From positions 50,299,902 through 50,363,901 of the forward strand of contig OZ038433.1 in assembly GCA_964036275.1 (NCBI GenBank): DNA of 64,000 bases, written 5' to 3'. The notes beneath the pieces were generated by a model. The model did not search any database. It was not told the DNA's origin and saw only the letters and a list, made by a program, of their open reading frames with translations. The position numbers and the translations under genes were made by a program. This document shows, piece by piece, positions 1-11,651 of the stretch (positions are counted from its first letter, which is position 1; each line of letters begins with the position of its first letter). This stretch comes from Litoditis marina (taxonomy: Eukaryota > Nematoda > Chromadorea > Rhabditida > Rhabditidae).

Positions 1-344
1 GTTGAACTTCGGGTTCTCCTGTCGCGATTACTCGTGCGTAGTTCGTGATTTTCAATAACACGGGAAAAGAGAATGTATTGTTCTGTACCTCGTGCAGGAA
101 ACGCGTAGCTTGGTCACAATCGGTGAGTAGCTGTTGCATCTTTTTTCGACGTCAATATATGCGACGTAGAGACTGCTCGACTATGGGAGCAGGCAGTAAC
201 TTCGAAACGCGGTGCGACAATATCTGTTGAATGTGGTTTATTGCTGACGATAGTTTGTTTGTGGGGGGAGGAGGGCGGGGCGAGTGCGTGATGGTTATTA
301 GTGAGTGTGCCGATCTGTAAGTCAGATAATATGTTTCGAGGTGG
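1..344. repeat. Direct repeat copy 1 (partner at 925-1290)
   Basis: Most of this segment recurs at 925-1290, including the stretch from 103 onward (start GCGTAGCTTGGTCACAATC) that is almost identical from 1032. A shorter third copy of the core lies at about 350-475. The repeats probably reflect local duplication of a minus-strand coding region, described in a separate entry. The left edge may continue outside the window. Confidence 0.8.
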
Positions 345-924
345 GAGGATGGATTGTTCTGTACCTCGTGCAGGAAATGCGTAGCTTGGTCGTAATCAGT
401 GAGTAGGTGGATCTTCTCTCCGACTTCGCTCTCTACGCGGCGTAGAGACTTCTCGACTATAGGAGCTGGTGTGGTATTAGTGTACCTTCGTCTATTTATG
501 AGACGGGGACACTCTCAAACTCATAACTATCATTGAGCCTACTCTAGTAACTTTTACCTGTGCTGAACACCTTACCTTGTGTTCCCTACGTGTCAACATG
601 TATATGAATGTATATACGACATTATAGCATATATGAATGGTACAGGAACACAAGAGTAAGAGTGGTGTATTGTCGTTGATGACGTGAAATGGTCCATGCA
701 AGTACGGACACAAATTGTTTCTCGGCGTTTGTCGGCGAACAAGAACCTCGTTGTCTGCCTTGATTTTCCTCTCTTTTGTGCGATTTGCACCCGAAAAGGA
801 CCCGAATCGGAGCCCTCCTCCTGTAGCTGTTCTTCAAGTAGTCGGTCACGCCCCTCAGGCGTGAAGGCGTGATTGGTTGAACTCAGACTCCTCACAGTAG
901 TATTTCATAGAAGGAAGTAGGCGT

Positions 925-1290
925 TGGAGCTTCGGCACTTCTGTCGCGATTATCCGCGTGGAGTTTGTGATCTTCAGAAGAACAGGGAAAGTGGAAGGTG
1001 ATTGGCTTGTTTTGTATCTTCTGTAGAAAGCGCGTAGCTTGGTCACAATCGGTGAGTAGCTGTTGCATCTTTTTTCGACGTCAATATATGCGACGTAGAG
1101 ACTGCTAGACTATGGGAGCAGGCAGTAACTTCGAAACGCGGTGCGACAATATCTGTTGAATGTGGTTGATTGCTGACGATAGTTTGCTTGTGAGGGGAGG
1201 AGGGCGGGGCTTCTGCATATATAGGGCAAGTGCATGATGGTTATTAATGAGTGTGCCGATCTGTAGGTCAGATAATATATTTCGAGGTGC
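925..1290. repeat. Direct repeat copy 2 (partner at 1-344)
   Basis: Second copy of the repeat at 1-344. It carries an extra insertion of about 16 bases near 1210 relative to the first copy. Homology resumes further downstream too: 670-740 matches 1575-1645, so the duplicated unit is about 900 bp. Confidence 0.8.
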
Positions 1291-1805
1291 GATATAAACA
1301 TGATACTGAGATAGAGATAGATACTTATAGATTGTTGGGGAGAGGGGGGGGGGAGAACAACTCAAAATTGGTGACGTTTCGGTGGACTGTGGGAGCGATC
1401 TCAGTAGTTTCAACAGGGACGTTGTTATCCTGAGTGGGTTCTCCGACAGTTTCTTCGTCGCTTTCGTGTTTTACGTTTGCTTTCTCGCTTGCTCGACCAA
1501 AAAAAAACAGAACATTATCCGTGTGCCGTCCAAGTTTTCCCTCTTCCATCTCTGTATTCGATGTTTCTTCCTTTGACGTTGATGACTTGAAATGGTCCAT
1601 GCCGGTACGAACAAAATTTGTTTTTCGGCGTTTGTCGGCGATATTGACGAATGTTGGGAGCGGCTTTTTTCATTTGTGGGTCTTCGGGAAGTCTTGGCTC
1701 GCGTTCATTTAGTCATTTTTCTTTTGTCCTCCTCTTTTCCTATTCGTCTTACTTTTTCTCTCCTTTTCGTTGTATCTTCTCATATTTGATGAATGATATC
1801 TGAAG

Positions 1806-4800
1806 GTGCGCATCTTCGCCGACGACACGCAGCTGATCTCGCATCTGAAGGAGGTCTCCTACGAACTGGTCAACGACTGGAAGGACGCCGATATTGTATG
1901 GATGCGAAGACACTTCCACGAGTTCAGGTGGGTGGCCGGTGGTAAAAAAGGGGCGAATTCTTCATTCAACCCGGTATTTCGTTAACCCTAGCAGTTAACC
2001 AATAACCGGGTTATCTGGTTAACCCTTTTGTCAACCACTTGGTAACCCCAAATTTTTCTTAAAATACATTGTAAACCGTATCAGGTAACCCGGTTAGGGT
2101 TAACGAAATACTCGGTTCTTTGTGGAATTGGCTCATAAAAAGCGTTGTGAAAATTCAGTTTCCATGTTCCGCTGTCATATAAACCTCGGCATATTGTACA
2201 ATGTTCGGTTTCCTATTTGAACCAAAACACGAGGTGATATGATGAAAATGGTTGCCTCCAGAAATATTGTCAAAATATAAAGATATATATGATATGAAAT
2301 TTTTGCCACCAACAAAAGATCAAACAGGCATCTAGGGTAACGATTTATCCGATTTATTCATATTGTAAATGCGCAAATTTCGTGGAAGTTTACAGAGCGT
2401 AATGCCTATCTGCTTATCAGTTCACTACCAGTACAACACGTTGAACATATCAGTTGCAGAGTGAAGCGGAGTGATTATGTTCTGGAACACAACTGATATA
2501 ATAATATAATATGAGATTTAATCATAAATAGAACCATTTCTATGATTTCTGGGGTTCGATCTTTAGGGTGAAAGTAACATTTGGTGACCTGCTGCCTTTC
2601 CAGTGATCTTTGTCGTGAGAACCCGTCGTGTCTGGTCAACCAGTTCCCCTACGAAAGCTGTCTGACGGTCAAGGATCTGTTGTCAGCTATTCTCTCGAAA
2701 CAGAGAAATGGACAGGGACCAGCCTGGTTCCAGGTACCATTCAAGAATTGTACTTCTATTTGCCCAAGTCCAATTCCGATTTCAGTGGTTACTCTATTCC
2801 ACACACGCACGCGTTTTTACGATAGTTGGAAGTATGGTTGTCTTTTTCTGTGCCCCTTTTCAAGAGATGTTGGAGTAAACTTAGGATTGACAGGAAAAAT
2901 ATACAAATATCCGAGGGCTGTGCTTAAACCGATTATACTGCGCTAATACTGCGAGAATATTGGAAATCAGTACATGTTTCAGACGTGTTTCAATCTGAAT
3001 CTGGAGCTACCCCAATTCATCGCTTGTTATCAGCAAAGACAGGCCAGGTGAGAGAGATTGTCTATACTTGGTCAAAGATCAAAATATCATATCTTAATCA
3101 ACGCATACTTGATCAGGTTCAGCGGTTAAAATCAAACATCAGAGAAGTTTAATTAGTTTGATTGGAACTGTATGAGAAGAAAGCTATGCGCCAAGGAGTT
3201 TGGCCGTCTCAATGTAAGGGGGTAGAGGCAAAACGTGCTACTATGTATTCTTACTAATATTTTAACGTATTTCATTTTCTCTAATTCTGAACTTTTACCT
3301 ATAAACTAAACCTCATCGTTCCTCTTCGTAGGGGCGAAGACAACACTTGGATAGTGAAGCCGTGGAATCTGGCTCGTGGCTTGGACATGCATGTCTCCAA
3401 CGACATTTCACACATTCTGAGGCTGACCGAGAGTGGACCCAAGGTGGGAGGGATGGTATACTAGAAGTAAAATGAATAGTCACGTAAAGTGAGCATTCTA
3501 ATGAGGAGTCCTGAACTTTGTTATTACACATTTCTGAGTTCTGCTGTGTTTAACATGTTTCATTGTTTTATTCTGAGTTTTATTCACATTCAAGCATGTG
3601 CTATACAAGAGAAAGATGTGATAAACAACACAGAAACATTCGATGTAATTGTTATCAGCGGTTTCGGACTCACGCAGTCCAACGCTGTAGATGAAACAGA
3701 CGGTAGTATTAGGATTGTTCGTCTTGCGAAGATGAATGAATCGGTGTTCTCGCATTCACGTTTAAATTTAGCCACGAGGCTATTCATAAAGATATTCAAT
3801 AGAGCTGAAACTGTCTCAAGCGGGTTGGTTGCTGTGGTGTCAATTAGGAGTGTGAAGATATCTTTTTTTCATTTCGTTGTCCTGATTTCGCTCCAGATTC
3901 ACAAGAAGATTCCACAATACTTTAAAAAACCTGGCTATGATTGAACTATGTCGCATTTCATAACTTTGCATTGCATAGGAAAAACTTTCCAAGTTTAACA
4001 GAAAAAGAAGAATTTTTCTAGCAAAATGAAAAAATGAAGAAAAAAGAAGCATTTTTTTCTCCAGATCGCCTGCAAATACATTGATCGTCCGGTGTTGTTC
4101 CCTCGTCCGGACTCTGGTTGTCAAGTCAAGTTCGACCTCCGCTACATTCTCTTCGTAAACGGAGTGCAGCCGGTCCAGTCCTACGTTTACAACAAGTTCT
4201 GGATTCGATTCGCCATCAAGTATGTTATGTTTGAGTTATTTTCATCCAGATAATCTTTTTTTATCTGTGGATACTGGATAACTATGAGTTAAGGTAGGAT
4301 AGTTCGTTAAATAATACATTCATAACATATCACAGTGCTCCTCCACGAGGGAGTGATCATACGTATCACCTTTTGATAATTAGATGATTCAAAAGGCAAG
4401 TCTTTCAATGGTTATCAGGTTTTGGCACCTGTATAAACAATTATTCTCTGGTGCAACGTTGCGTCGGAATGTAAACTATGATGTACCAGGCCGCGTCATT
4501 CGCGTAGTTTATATCAGTTCCGCGATAAGAGAAATTGGCAACTGTTCGACATAATTGGCAACTGTTCAAATCAGAAAAAGTACACTATCAACGTATTACG
4601 GTCAACGAGTCGAGTTAATGTTCAGTTGGATCCGTGTTCGTTTATAATTCACGAATTTACAAGTGGGAAAGTCATATTTTATTTTTCACCAGATAATAGT
4701 AATGTTTGTGTTTCTGAAGGAGTTTTTGGAAAAAAAAAGTATTTTCTGGTTGATTATACCATCTGCTTGCTGACACTTGATCGCTGTTTCAGCGATTTCT

Positions 4801-6305
4801 CACTATCACAGCTGGATGATAATGAGACCCATTTCACCGTGTTCAACTACTCGGATAAGTCGAAGATTCTGCAGGTAAAATAGATCGAACGCTCCTCAAC
4901 ATATCGTTCTTGTTCACATTTGTGTTTCACTATTCAAGCATATACACAAGAACTCTTCATCAATGAGTGAGTATTCGACCGTTTCGAGGTTATCGGAACT
5001 TTTCAACCACAAAACTAAACCGCCACCCGTTTCGGGCGCGCGCACCCAATTTCAGCTTTTGATTCACACAAATGCTCAACATAACTCCTCAGGGGACCTC
5101 AGCTCACCTGTTCAACCTATCAACTAGAATGGGTTATGGGTAGGCAACAAAAGTAACGGAGGACAAAAGTAACCGAGTGCCGAATCCTACGAAAGTAACG
5201 GAGGAATAGAGCGTGCTGGTTGCAGATGGAATGCGAGGAGTTTGTTTCCCAACTGGAAAAGGCGTATCCGGGAGTGATCGAATGGTCGGCGGTTCAGCAG
5301 CAAATCAACACAGTCCTCCGCGAGACACTGGAGGCTGTCAGCAGGTTTGTCAACCGCCTATGTACTGTTAGTCAATTGCACATTCACGTGAAACAAGTTA
5401 AACACAGCATAACTCAGAAACGGGAGATGACAAAGTGCACGATGCCTCATTAGAATGCTGACTTTACTACGTGACTATTCAATTTACTTCTAGTATAGTC
5501 CGTGTCACCAGTCGATAATCTTCGACAGTACGCCGTCAGAGCTTCCAGGTCCGGGATGAGCAAGTTTGCCATAGGGTTTATACGGTGGATGTTGCTCTAT
5601 CCCTAGTTTTTGTAGTTTGATCTCGTTCCTTTTCGGTTGAAATGCCGAATAGCGAGATCAAACTATTGAATGAAGTTAAGGTAAATTACTGAAACTTGAT
5701 AATACAATTTGTTATTAACATATTGTATCGCGGAAACGTTTTGTTTTCCAGCAGTCAGCCACCTCAGGGCTTGGCCGCGAATGCACAGTCGCGTTCCATG
5801 TACGGAGCGGACATCATGCTACAATGGCGGGGCGAAGGTATCTCATATTTTCGTTTCGCATTCGATTTTAGGCAGTGAAAACCTTTTCAGTGTACCGCCT
5901 TTTTTTTCGTGATTTAGAGTTTTCGTGCCGAGGATATTGTATTGTGTCATGTAAGTCCATTATATGAGATTTTTCTAAATCAAGCCGATACGGTGCATGG
6001 TGCCCAATCGCGCTACTGTATTTGTAGTTTGATCTCCGTGATTTTCGGTCGAAATCCGTGAATCACTTTGTTTATCGAGATCGAACTACAGAAAGGTCAC
6101 CTCCTAGTCGTCGTTTCGAACAGAACAAATACTACGTAAACTACCTATTGTTTCAGGTGAAAAAGCGGTGCAGGCTACCGTACTCGAGTGCAACTTCATG
6201 CCCGATTGTCTGCGTGCCTGCGAGTATTATCCCGATTTCGCGGACACCGTAGTGAAAACAATGTTCTTGGATCAAATTGATCCTAATAAAGTTACCCGTT
6301 TGTAA
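1806..6305 (+). CDS. TTLL12: TTLL12-like protein, C-terminal half (nine exons, 5' partial)
   Basis: Exons: 1806-1927, 2604-2733, 2983-3047, 3332-3443, 4065-4219, 4793-4874, 5226-5344, 5752-5837, 6157-6305 (TAA 6303-6305). Joined they give 339 codons in one frame, with GT..AG junctions throughout and consistent phases. The product matches the tubulin-tyrosine-ligase-like domain of TTLL12. Landmarks in order are [117 protein letters not shown] and the FLDQ tail. TTLL12 pairs an N-terminal SET-like domain with a TTL-like domain. Family members are regarded as atypical, possibly inactive ligases acting on tubulin and chromatin; that is family knowledge, not visible here. The vertebrate protein is about 640 residues, so the N-terminal half must lie upstream of the window or in exons I could not find. 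The first acceptor (AAG|GTGCGC) is the weakest junction. Confidence 0.93.
1968..2117. mobile_element. 150-bp MITE with ~23-bp terminal inverted repeats, TTLL12 intron
   Basis: The left end AACCCGGTATTTCGTTAACC is mirrored at the right end, which reads as the complement with one or two mismatches (TTAACGAAATACTCGGTT). The interior is rich in further GGTTAACC/GGTTACC units in both orientations, so the whole element can fold back. It lies in the intron between the first two TTLL12 exons seen. No coding capacity. Confidence 0.75.
3461..3577 (-). mobile_element. ~125-bp CACGTGA MITE, reverse orientation
   Basis: Reverse-complement copy of the family also seen at 5371-5497, 13721-13840, 19575-19701, 34456-34592, 41388-41521 and 52748-53950. 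The ends are imperfect inverted repeats of about 30 bp (outer TACTAGAAGTAAATTGAATA, inner TCACGTGAA). It lies in a TTLL12 intron. Confidence 0.7.
5371..5497 (+). mobile_element. ~125-bp CACGTGA MITE, forward orientation
   Basis: Starts near GTCAATTGCACATTCACGTG and ends ACTTCTAGTATA; same family as 3461-3577. Lies in the intron after the seventh TTLL12 exon. Confidence 0.75.
5613..5665. mobile_element. Mini-MITE of ~53 bp (TAGTTTGATCTCG inverted repeats)
   Basis: TAGTTTGATCTCG at 5613-5625 is the perfect complement of CGAGATCAAACTA at 5653-5665, enclosing 27 bp. Related copies lie at 6021-6091, 12702-12760 and 13483-13540. All are 53-70 bp and lie in introns or intergenic DNA. Confidence 0.75.
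6021..6091. mobile_element. Mini-MITE copy, last TTLL12 intron
   Basis: TTTGTAGTTTGATCTC at the left is mirrored by CGAGATCGAACTACAGAAA at the right. The interior shares the TTTTCGGTCGAAAT motif with the copy at 5613-5665. Confidence 0.7.
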
Positions 6306-6351
6306 ATTTGAGTAGAGTCAAAATTGTTATGTTGTGATTGTTTTTTCTTAT

Positions 6352-6357
6352 AATAAA
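6352..6357 (+). terminator. Polyadenylation signal of the TTLL12 gene
   Basis: AATAAA lies 47 bp after the stop codon in a T-rich context; the nearest and best signal for this gene. Confidence 0.7.
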
Positions 6358-6455
6358 AATGTTTCTTTTCTCTTTAAGAGTCTTCAACCGCATATTCCCC
6401 CAAAGGGTTTGTTATCGAGAACCTGGTAACTGATATGTACTGGCCCTCGAGAGAC

Positions 6456-6682
6456 TATAGTAGTATGCTAGCACCATAACCAACATTTCGGACACTGACC
6501 GCAAAGTACGAGAGTAATTTTCACTATGCACGCAGTCGAGGTTCATGTGGGACGGAAGTAGCATATCAGTATGCCGCCTGTTTCGAAACCACTGTTAAGG
6601 TGAATGAAGTATAGTTCAAAACACCCAATTCTTTAAGATGTGAGTGATAGTAGTATGCTAACACCATAACCAACATTTCGTG
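6456..6682. repeat. Duplicated 35-bp motif between convergent genes
   Basis: The stretch beginning ATAGTAGTATGCTA and ending AACATTTCG occurs at about 6457-6491 and again at 6647-6681 with one difference. Otherwise the intergenic segment 6358-6737 holds nothing I recognise. Confidence 0.6.
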
Positions 6683-6737
6683 TCCAATTCGTACACACAA
6701 CCATAACTTCTTTTCATCGAAAAATAGAGTAAATTAA

Positions 6738-6743
6738 TTTATT
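6738..6743 (-). terminator. Polyadenylation signal of the Y-box gene
   Basis: TTTATT on the plus strand is AATAAA on the minus strand, about 275 bp after the Y-box stop codon. The signals of the two convergent genes lie about 380 bp apart, so overlap of 3' UTRs is unlikely. Confidence 0.55.
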
Positions 6744-7016
6744 ATACAAAAAAGGGCACTAACGATCTCAACAGTGGACCCTAGATGGAAAAAAAACACA
6801 CATCAACTAGCCACGAGCAGAGCGGCAAAAGATGTGGGTATGGTTTAATTACACAGCTCGACTAGAAGATGTGCGCTTCAAAACAAACTGAGATGGTATT
6901 ATAGATAGTTGAATAACAAGATTCTTACTTAAGGCTCAACAAAGCGAGTGATTACTACATCGAGAAACAGGTGACACGAGTAAAACATTCGCTTGAGTGG
7001 GGCTGAGATACGACGT

Positions 7017-9247
7017 CTAAGCCTCAGATTCGGCGGCGACGGGCTTGTCGCCACCGCGACCACGTCCGCCTCTTCCGCGTCCACCACGACCGCGGCGACG
7101 ACCACGAGATCCCTCGCCTTCGGCCTGCTCACCGCCGGAGTTCTGCTGAAATCCCCGACATGTTAAAAGATAAAACAGCTAGCCCACGTTTATTCACACT
7201 TTTCCACTTGAAGAAAAGAAAGAACCTCATGTGTGCGGGAAAATAAGTTTTGCATGATCATATACTTAGCTATTTGCTAGTAAACAATAAGATAGCGCGA
7301 GAACAAACTACAATCTCTACCTGCTGCTCTCCGCCCTGCTGTTCACTCTCGCTGCGGCCACCGCGACGTCCCCCACGACCTCCGCGGAATCCACCACGAC
7401 GCCCACGATAACTTCTTCGCTGACCTCCCTGCAATGCAATTAAAATATTGAATTGAACAAACAAGACACTGAAGTGACTGAAGGGGCTTCTAAAAAACTC
7501 CCGGGACCACTTTCAATTAAGTGAACCCGGTTAATTAACAGAGTGATCCGTTCGCAGCATCACCAGCAATGACATATCAATGTCCATGCCTAATTCTACA
7601 AAGCCCATTATATTTAACACTAGTTCTATATTTCGTACAATGTTTCTTACCTCCTCTTGGTCTACTTCTCCTTCACCGCCTTCGCTGTTGGTTCTGCCTT
7701 CACCTCCGTTGCCGCCTCCACGACGTCCACCTCTGTAGAAGTTGCGACGACGGAAGCCACGACCATTCTCACCGTCACGATCGGCAGCGTACTGAAAGGG
7801 AGGAGTATAAAATATTCTCAACTATCAATGAGCTAAGTGTTATGCGGGGTCATTGAATCCGCAAATTCGTTAACTTTCAGCGAAATGCGCAATACTCGGG
7901 TTTGCTCACCGTACTAGTTTTTCACATTGTGAGGAATTGAGGAGGGGAACTTGAATTATTAAAATGTTGTTCTTGTTTGGAGCTGGAGCCGAATAGGTCC
8001 AGAAGAGATTGATCAAAACTAATTAAACGACTGAATACGGTATTGAATGCCGCTTTAAACAATAGGTACCGGACTGAACTAACACAAGAAAATTGATCAC
8101 AGGGCCAAAGATTTTAAACCAACCTTAGAACCTTGAACAGGGCCTCCATCAGTGCCGGTCACGTTCGAGGCTTCAGGGCCCTTAGCACCCTCCACCACGT
8201 CGAATCTGACCTAAAAACCACCCCAAATAACGAATCAAAAGTGAATGAAAGATACTTCAAGAATATTTCTATTTTAAAACGTATAAAAGCTGGTTCGTTC
8301 AACTAAATTCAACTTTGCTTGTGGCTTAAACATAAACAGCAACAGTATTTTGAGTGGAACACCTTCAACGAGAAAACTATGTTGGATGGTCCGTGGTAGT
8401 TTTTCTATAAAATCTACCCTAACTTCAATAATGCAAAACAAGCATTTCAATTGTTCACATCCTTAATTTCCAGCTTACACTGTAGTTTTGACACCATATT
8501 TCCAAGATTCCGCGACAACTCGTCCCCAATGTTTTATGGAGAACGAAATCGTCCAATGTAGTTAATAAGTAGTTTTCTATGGAGATATATTTCCACAGAT
8601 TCGTAACTCTTCGATTTAAGAGTTCCAGACAGTGTTGTTATATACAGTTTCGACTGATCATTGAGTTCGGTACAGTGTTCCCAACCCTTTAGAATTTGTC
8701 AAATGTAAATTAGAAAATCACCTCTTCTCCGTCTCCCAGACTTCTCAGATACTTCTTGGGGTTGTTGTTGGCGATGGCGGTCTGATGCACGAAGATATCC
8801 TCATTCGTGTCACTTCTGTTGATGAATCCGTATCCATTCTTCACATTGAACCACTTGACTGTTCCAGCAACTTCTTTTGCGATAATCTGAAAATAGATCA
8901 GTGCTTAGAATTAACTCAGCAAGGATACATTTAATGTTAAAATACATAAAGTTGCCTATGGTGCGCTGATATTGCCTTCTAGCAACTTCTTACATGATAA
9001 TGGAAGAGGGCCTCTTACCCGTTTCAACAAAATTCGGTGGAGCAATCAATAATTTCAAACTTCAAGTGAATTTGTATTGCAAAAGACAAATAAATCTAAA
9101 TATGCAAAAATACATTTCATGTCTTGTGTCTTCAACGTTTCAGTAAGTGAGTCTCATTAAAATTGGAAAATGACCAACCGGCTTCTCGGGAGCAGCCTCA
9201 ACCTGCTTCTCGGGGACAGCCTCGGCGGCGGTGTTGTTGTCAGTCAT
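7017..9247 (-). CDS. Y-box / cold-shock-domain RNA-binding protein with RGG tail
   Basis: Six exons on the minus strand: 9247-9179, 8886-8722, 8210-8124, 7791-7651, 7428-7321, 7145-7017. They give 69+165+87+141+108+129 bp, all phase 0, and encode 232 residues. The start is MTDNNT at 9247. Residues 1-23 are acidic/Pro-rich. The cold-shock domain covers about 24-107, with RNP1-like [11 protein letters not shown] and RNP2-like DIFVHQTAI, the [11 protein letters not shown] loop, then GPEASNVTG and PVQGSKYAADR, which marks the end of a Y-box domain. Residues from about 108 form basic/acidic islands rich in RG, RGG and GGR, interrupted by Glu/Gln-rich spacers ([11 protein letters not shown]). Y-box proteins bind mRNA and control its storage and translation; nematode members (CEY proteins) also carry RGG tails. 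Each acceptor except one is TTTCAG or close to it. The gene looks complete and undamaged. Confidence 0.95.
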
Positions 9248-10488
9248 TTTGAATTGTTTTGTGGAGGGTGATCTTCTTGGCGCTCAGATCTTACCGGTTG
9301 GAATGGCGCACTTTCCCGCTCACGCGATCTTAAGCGCTGAAACATGTAGTTGCAATACAGTGCAAACGTTATTAAAAACATAGCACATTGCACAACAAAA
9401 ACAGAAACGGGAGCTTGAATGATACTCACAGCGTGCACCCAAACACAGCTAAAAAGATTATACAGTGACCAGTGACTGCTGTGCGGGAAAACAGAAGTTG
9501 CCGCTGATAAGGGAGAAACGGAGATTGCTTTACACGGAGTTTTACGTTAAAACTATTTGTTCAATTAAGTCATTAGTGAGGACTTGAGAGAGAAGGCAAC
9601 ATCAGCAGAAGGACTTGCGGGTATGCGCATTACACCATGTCATCCGATTCCCTCACATTGCGCGGTTGCTAGTTTACACTGCGTGCACTAGCACTCTAGA
9701 CGGCCACAAGAAAGCCAGATGGTGAGAAAAGGTCAAGTACAAGACTAGAAAAGTCATCCATACAAACTATACACTGTTTTACTGATCCACATATCGGTAG
9801 TTTCCGATGACTGCAATTGAATGATGAACTTCAAATTAAACTATTTCAATCTAGTTATGAGGAGCCGGTAGTAATGTCAACAACCTGACTGCGACGTTCT
9901 CTCAATAGCACACTGAGTATGTAAACCAGCCGATGAAACACGTTATAAACTTAAATTGAATCCATAAATTCAAAATAACCCTCGAAGTTATATACAAAAA
10001 CAATAACAACGAAATTAAGCAAATTCCCAAAACCTAATTCGAAGCCCCGCCCACTTTGCACAGCGTAAAAAGTGAAACGGTACGGGACCATTACACAGTA
10101 AAGCTTAAGTGCGACCTTTAATCTCAAAGTGAAACATTTGACCGCGCTTGACTATTTTTTTTCAACTTGTTATCAATGATTACACGGGAACACGGAAGAT
10201 GCTGATCATATCTGTGATAAGACACCTTGGTGAAGTCAGGAATACCATTTCATTGCTAAAAACAAAAATATTTGAATAAAAAGGGCAATCGATAGCCATT
10301 TCCGTGGGTGTGAGGAGACGAAGGCAAGGGAACGCGCCGGGGCGGGCTACTAGCTCTCAACTATCGATCGCAGACAACCATTCAAAGCAAATGGACACGC
10401 CCAGCCTCGAGCCGCCCAAATTATTATAATCGAGAACACTGATTTGGGGCTAGCGATGATTTAGGATGAATCTATAATTTTCACAGGC
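9248..10488. other. Presumed 5' flank of the Y-box gene; no gene seen
   Basis: No conserved ORF or clear promoter motif. A GC-rich patch around 10320-10345 and CCCGCCC at 10045 are the only notable composition changes. The 5' UTR may extend into the first part of the segment. Confidence 0.4.
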
Positions 10489-10593
10489 CATCGCCAACGG
10501 GACGCGTTGTCTTTTTCTGTGAACATCGCCAACGGGACGCGTTGTCTTTTTCTGTGAAAATCGCCAACGGGACGCGTTGTCTTTTTCTGTGAA
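10489..10593. repeat. Three tandem copies of a 35-bp unit
   Basis: Units start at 10489, 10524 and 10559 and are practically identical (core CATCGCCAACGGGACGCGTT then GTCTTTTTCTGTGAA). The apparent minus-strand ORFs across it are translations of the repeat and show no independent support. Confidence 0.9.
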
Positions 10594-11620
10594 AATCTCA
10601 TTTCTGAGAAAAGTAATGGCTCCAGGAAAGTGTTGTCGCTTGTAAGGAACAATGTGTGTGAACACTACCGCTTACGAAGAATAATGTTGTTGTTCTTTTT
10701 CGAAAATCGCTAACAGATAATGGCACGATGCCAAGTGTCCACTTAGAAAATGTACAGGACTAGAGTACTGTACTGTAAGCCGCGCTTTAGTCGAGCTCAC
10801 GGTATCAGTATGAATCAACACTTTGTATAGTGTTTTATTGTCTTCTATGAAATATTGTTTTCTCTATCAGTCGTACAGATGTGATCAGTGGTCTCTGCTT
10901 GGGAACAGTACGCGCAGACAAGTAAACAAAGAAAGCGGATAACAAAAACAGAATGTGAAAAACAAAAGACCGGGTGAGAGAGAAGCTGATGGGACGATCA
11001 CAAATTTTGAAAATAAGTTTTCCAAATGAATTTACTAATTTTTTACAGAACTGAGCAGTGCGAAACTCATGCGGTACTGCACTTCCACAAGAAAGTAAAC
11101 ATTCATTGCTCAACACATGAGGTGTTTTATGGTTATATGATATTTCAATTATGTTGTTACTTAAAGAAAGGGTTTTAGAGCGTTTCGTGATTGCCTTACC
11201 ATAAATGAACCGATGGAAATAAATTGACGGATAGATTAGAGTGATTGGGTGCGCTACATTTGATAGCGTATTTATACTGCGCGCGAGAGTTTCAGCTCCT
11301 ACATATAAGTCTCGCCATCCCTTGAAAAAAATGTTATTTTCCTAGTAAAGTTTCTGTGGTAAGAGAAAGTAAGAAGTAAGTAAGTTTCTAAGTGCAGTGA
11401 AGTAAATAAGTTAGTATACTTTAGTTGTCATTCCCACAGTAACTGAAGGTAGACAACAATTGTTGATACTATTTATCAATGAAATCATTTAGATAGATAA
11501 CAGTTGTCGGCAAAAACAATGAAACGTGGGAGATAGTATCGGCATCAGATAATAATCAATGAAATTGTAGCAGCGGGAATGTTGGCAAACATAGTTCCCA
11601 AAGATAAATTGTCTAGGTCG

Positions 11621-11651
<31 letters not shown>

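Larger units (their letters stand above)
1..1650 (-). pseudogene. Decayed, duplicated minus-strand coding region of unknown function
   Basis: Read on the minus strand, the repeat copies share short peptide blocks: PIVE(K/Q)SLRR, LLTD-DQAT-FL, FPVLLKITN and VRT-MDHF-SST. The copy near 350-475 reads through PIVEKSLRRVESEVGEKIH into LLTDYDQATHFLHEVQNN without a stop. The copy at 1-240 has a stop after SLRRIY, and the copy at 925-1290 has a frameshift before FPVLLKITN and a stop after PIV. Conservation at peptide level suggests a former gene or transposon ORF present in two or three copies. I do not recognise the family. Exon structure cannot be established, and chance conservation from recent DNA duplication is not excluded. 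Confidence 0.3.

Noticed and set aside
1..1805. N-terminal exons of TTLL12
   Set aside because: No SET-like or linker sequence could be read on the plus strand here; the region is the minus-strand duplication.
3489..3944. 151-codon plus-strand ORF
   Set aside because: It spans a TTLL12 intron and a reverse MITE copy; no conserved motif.
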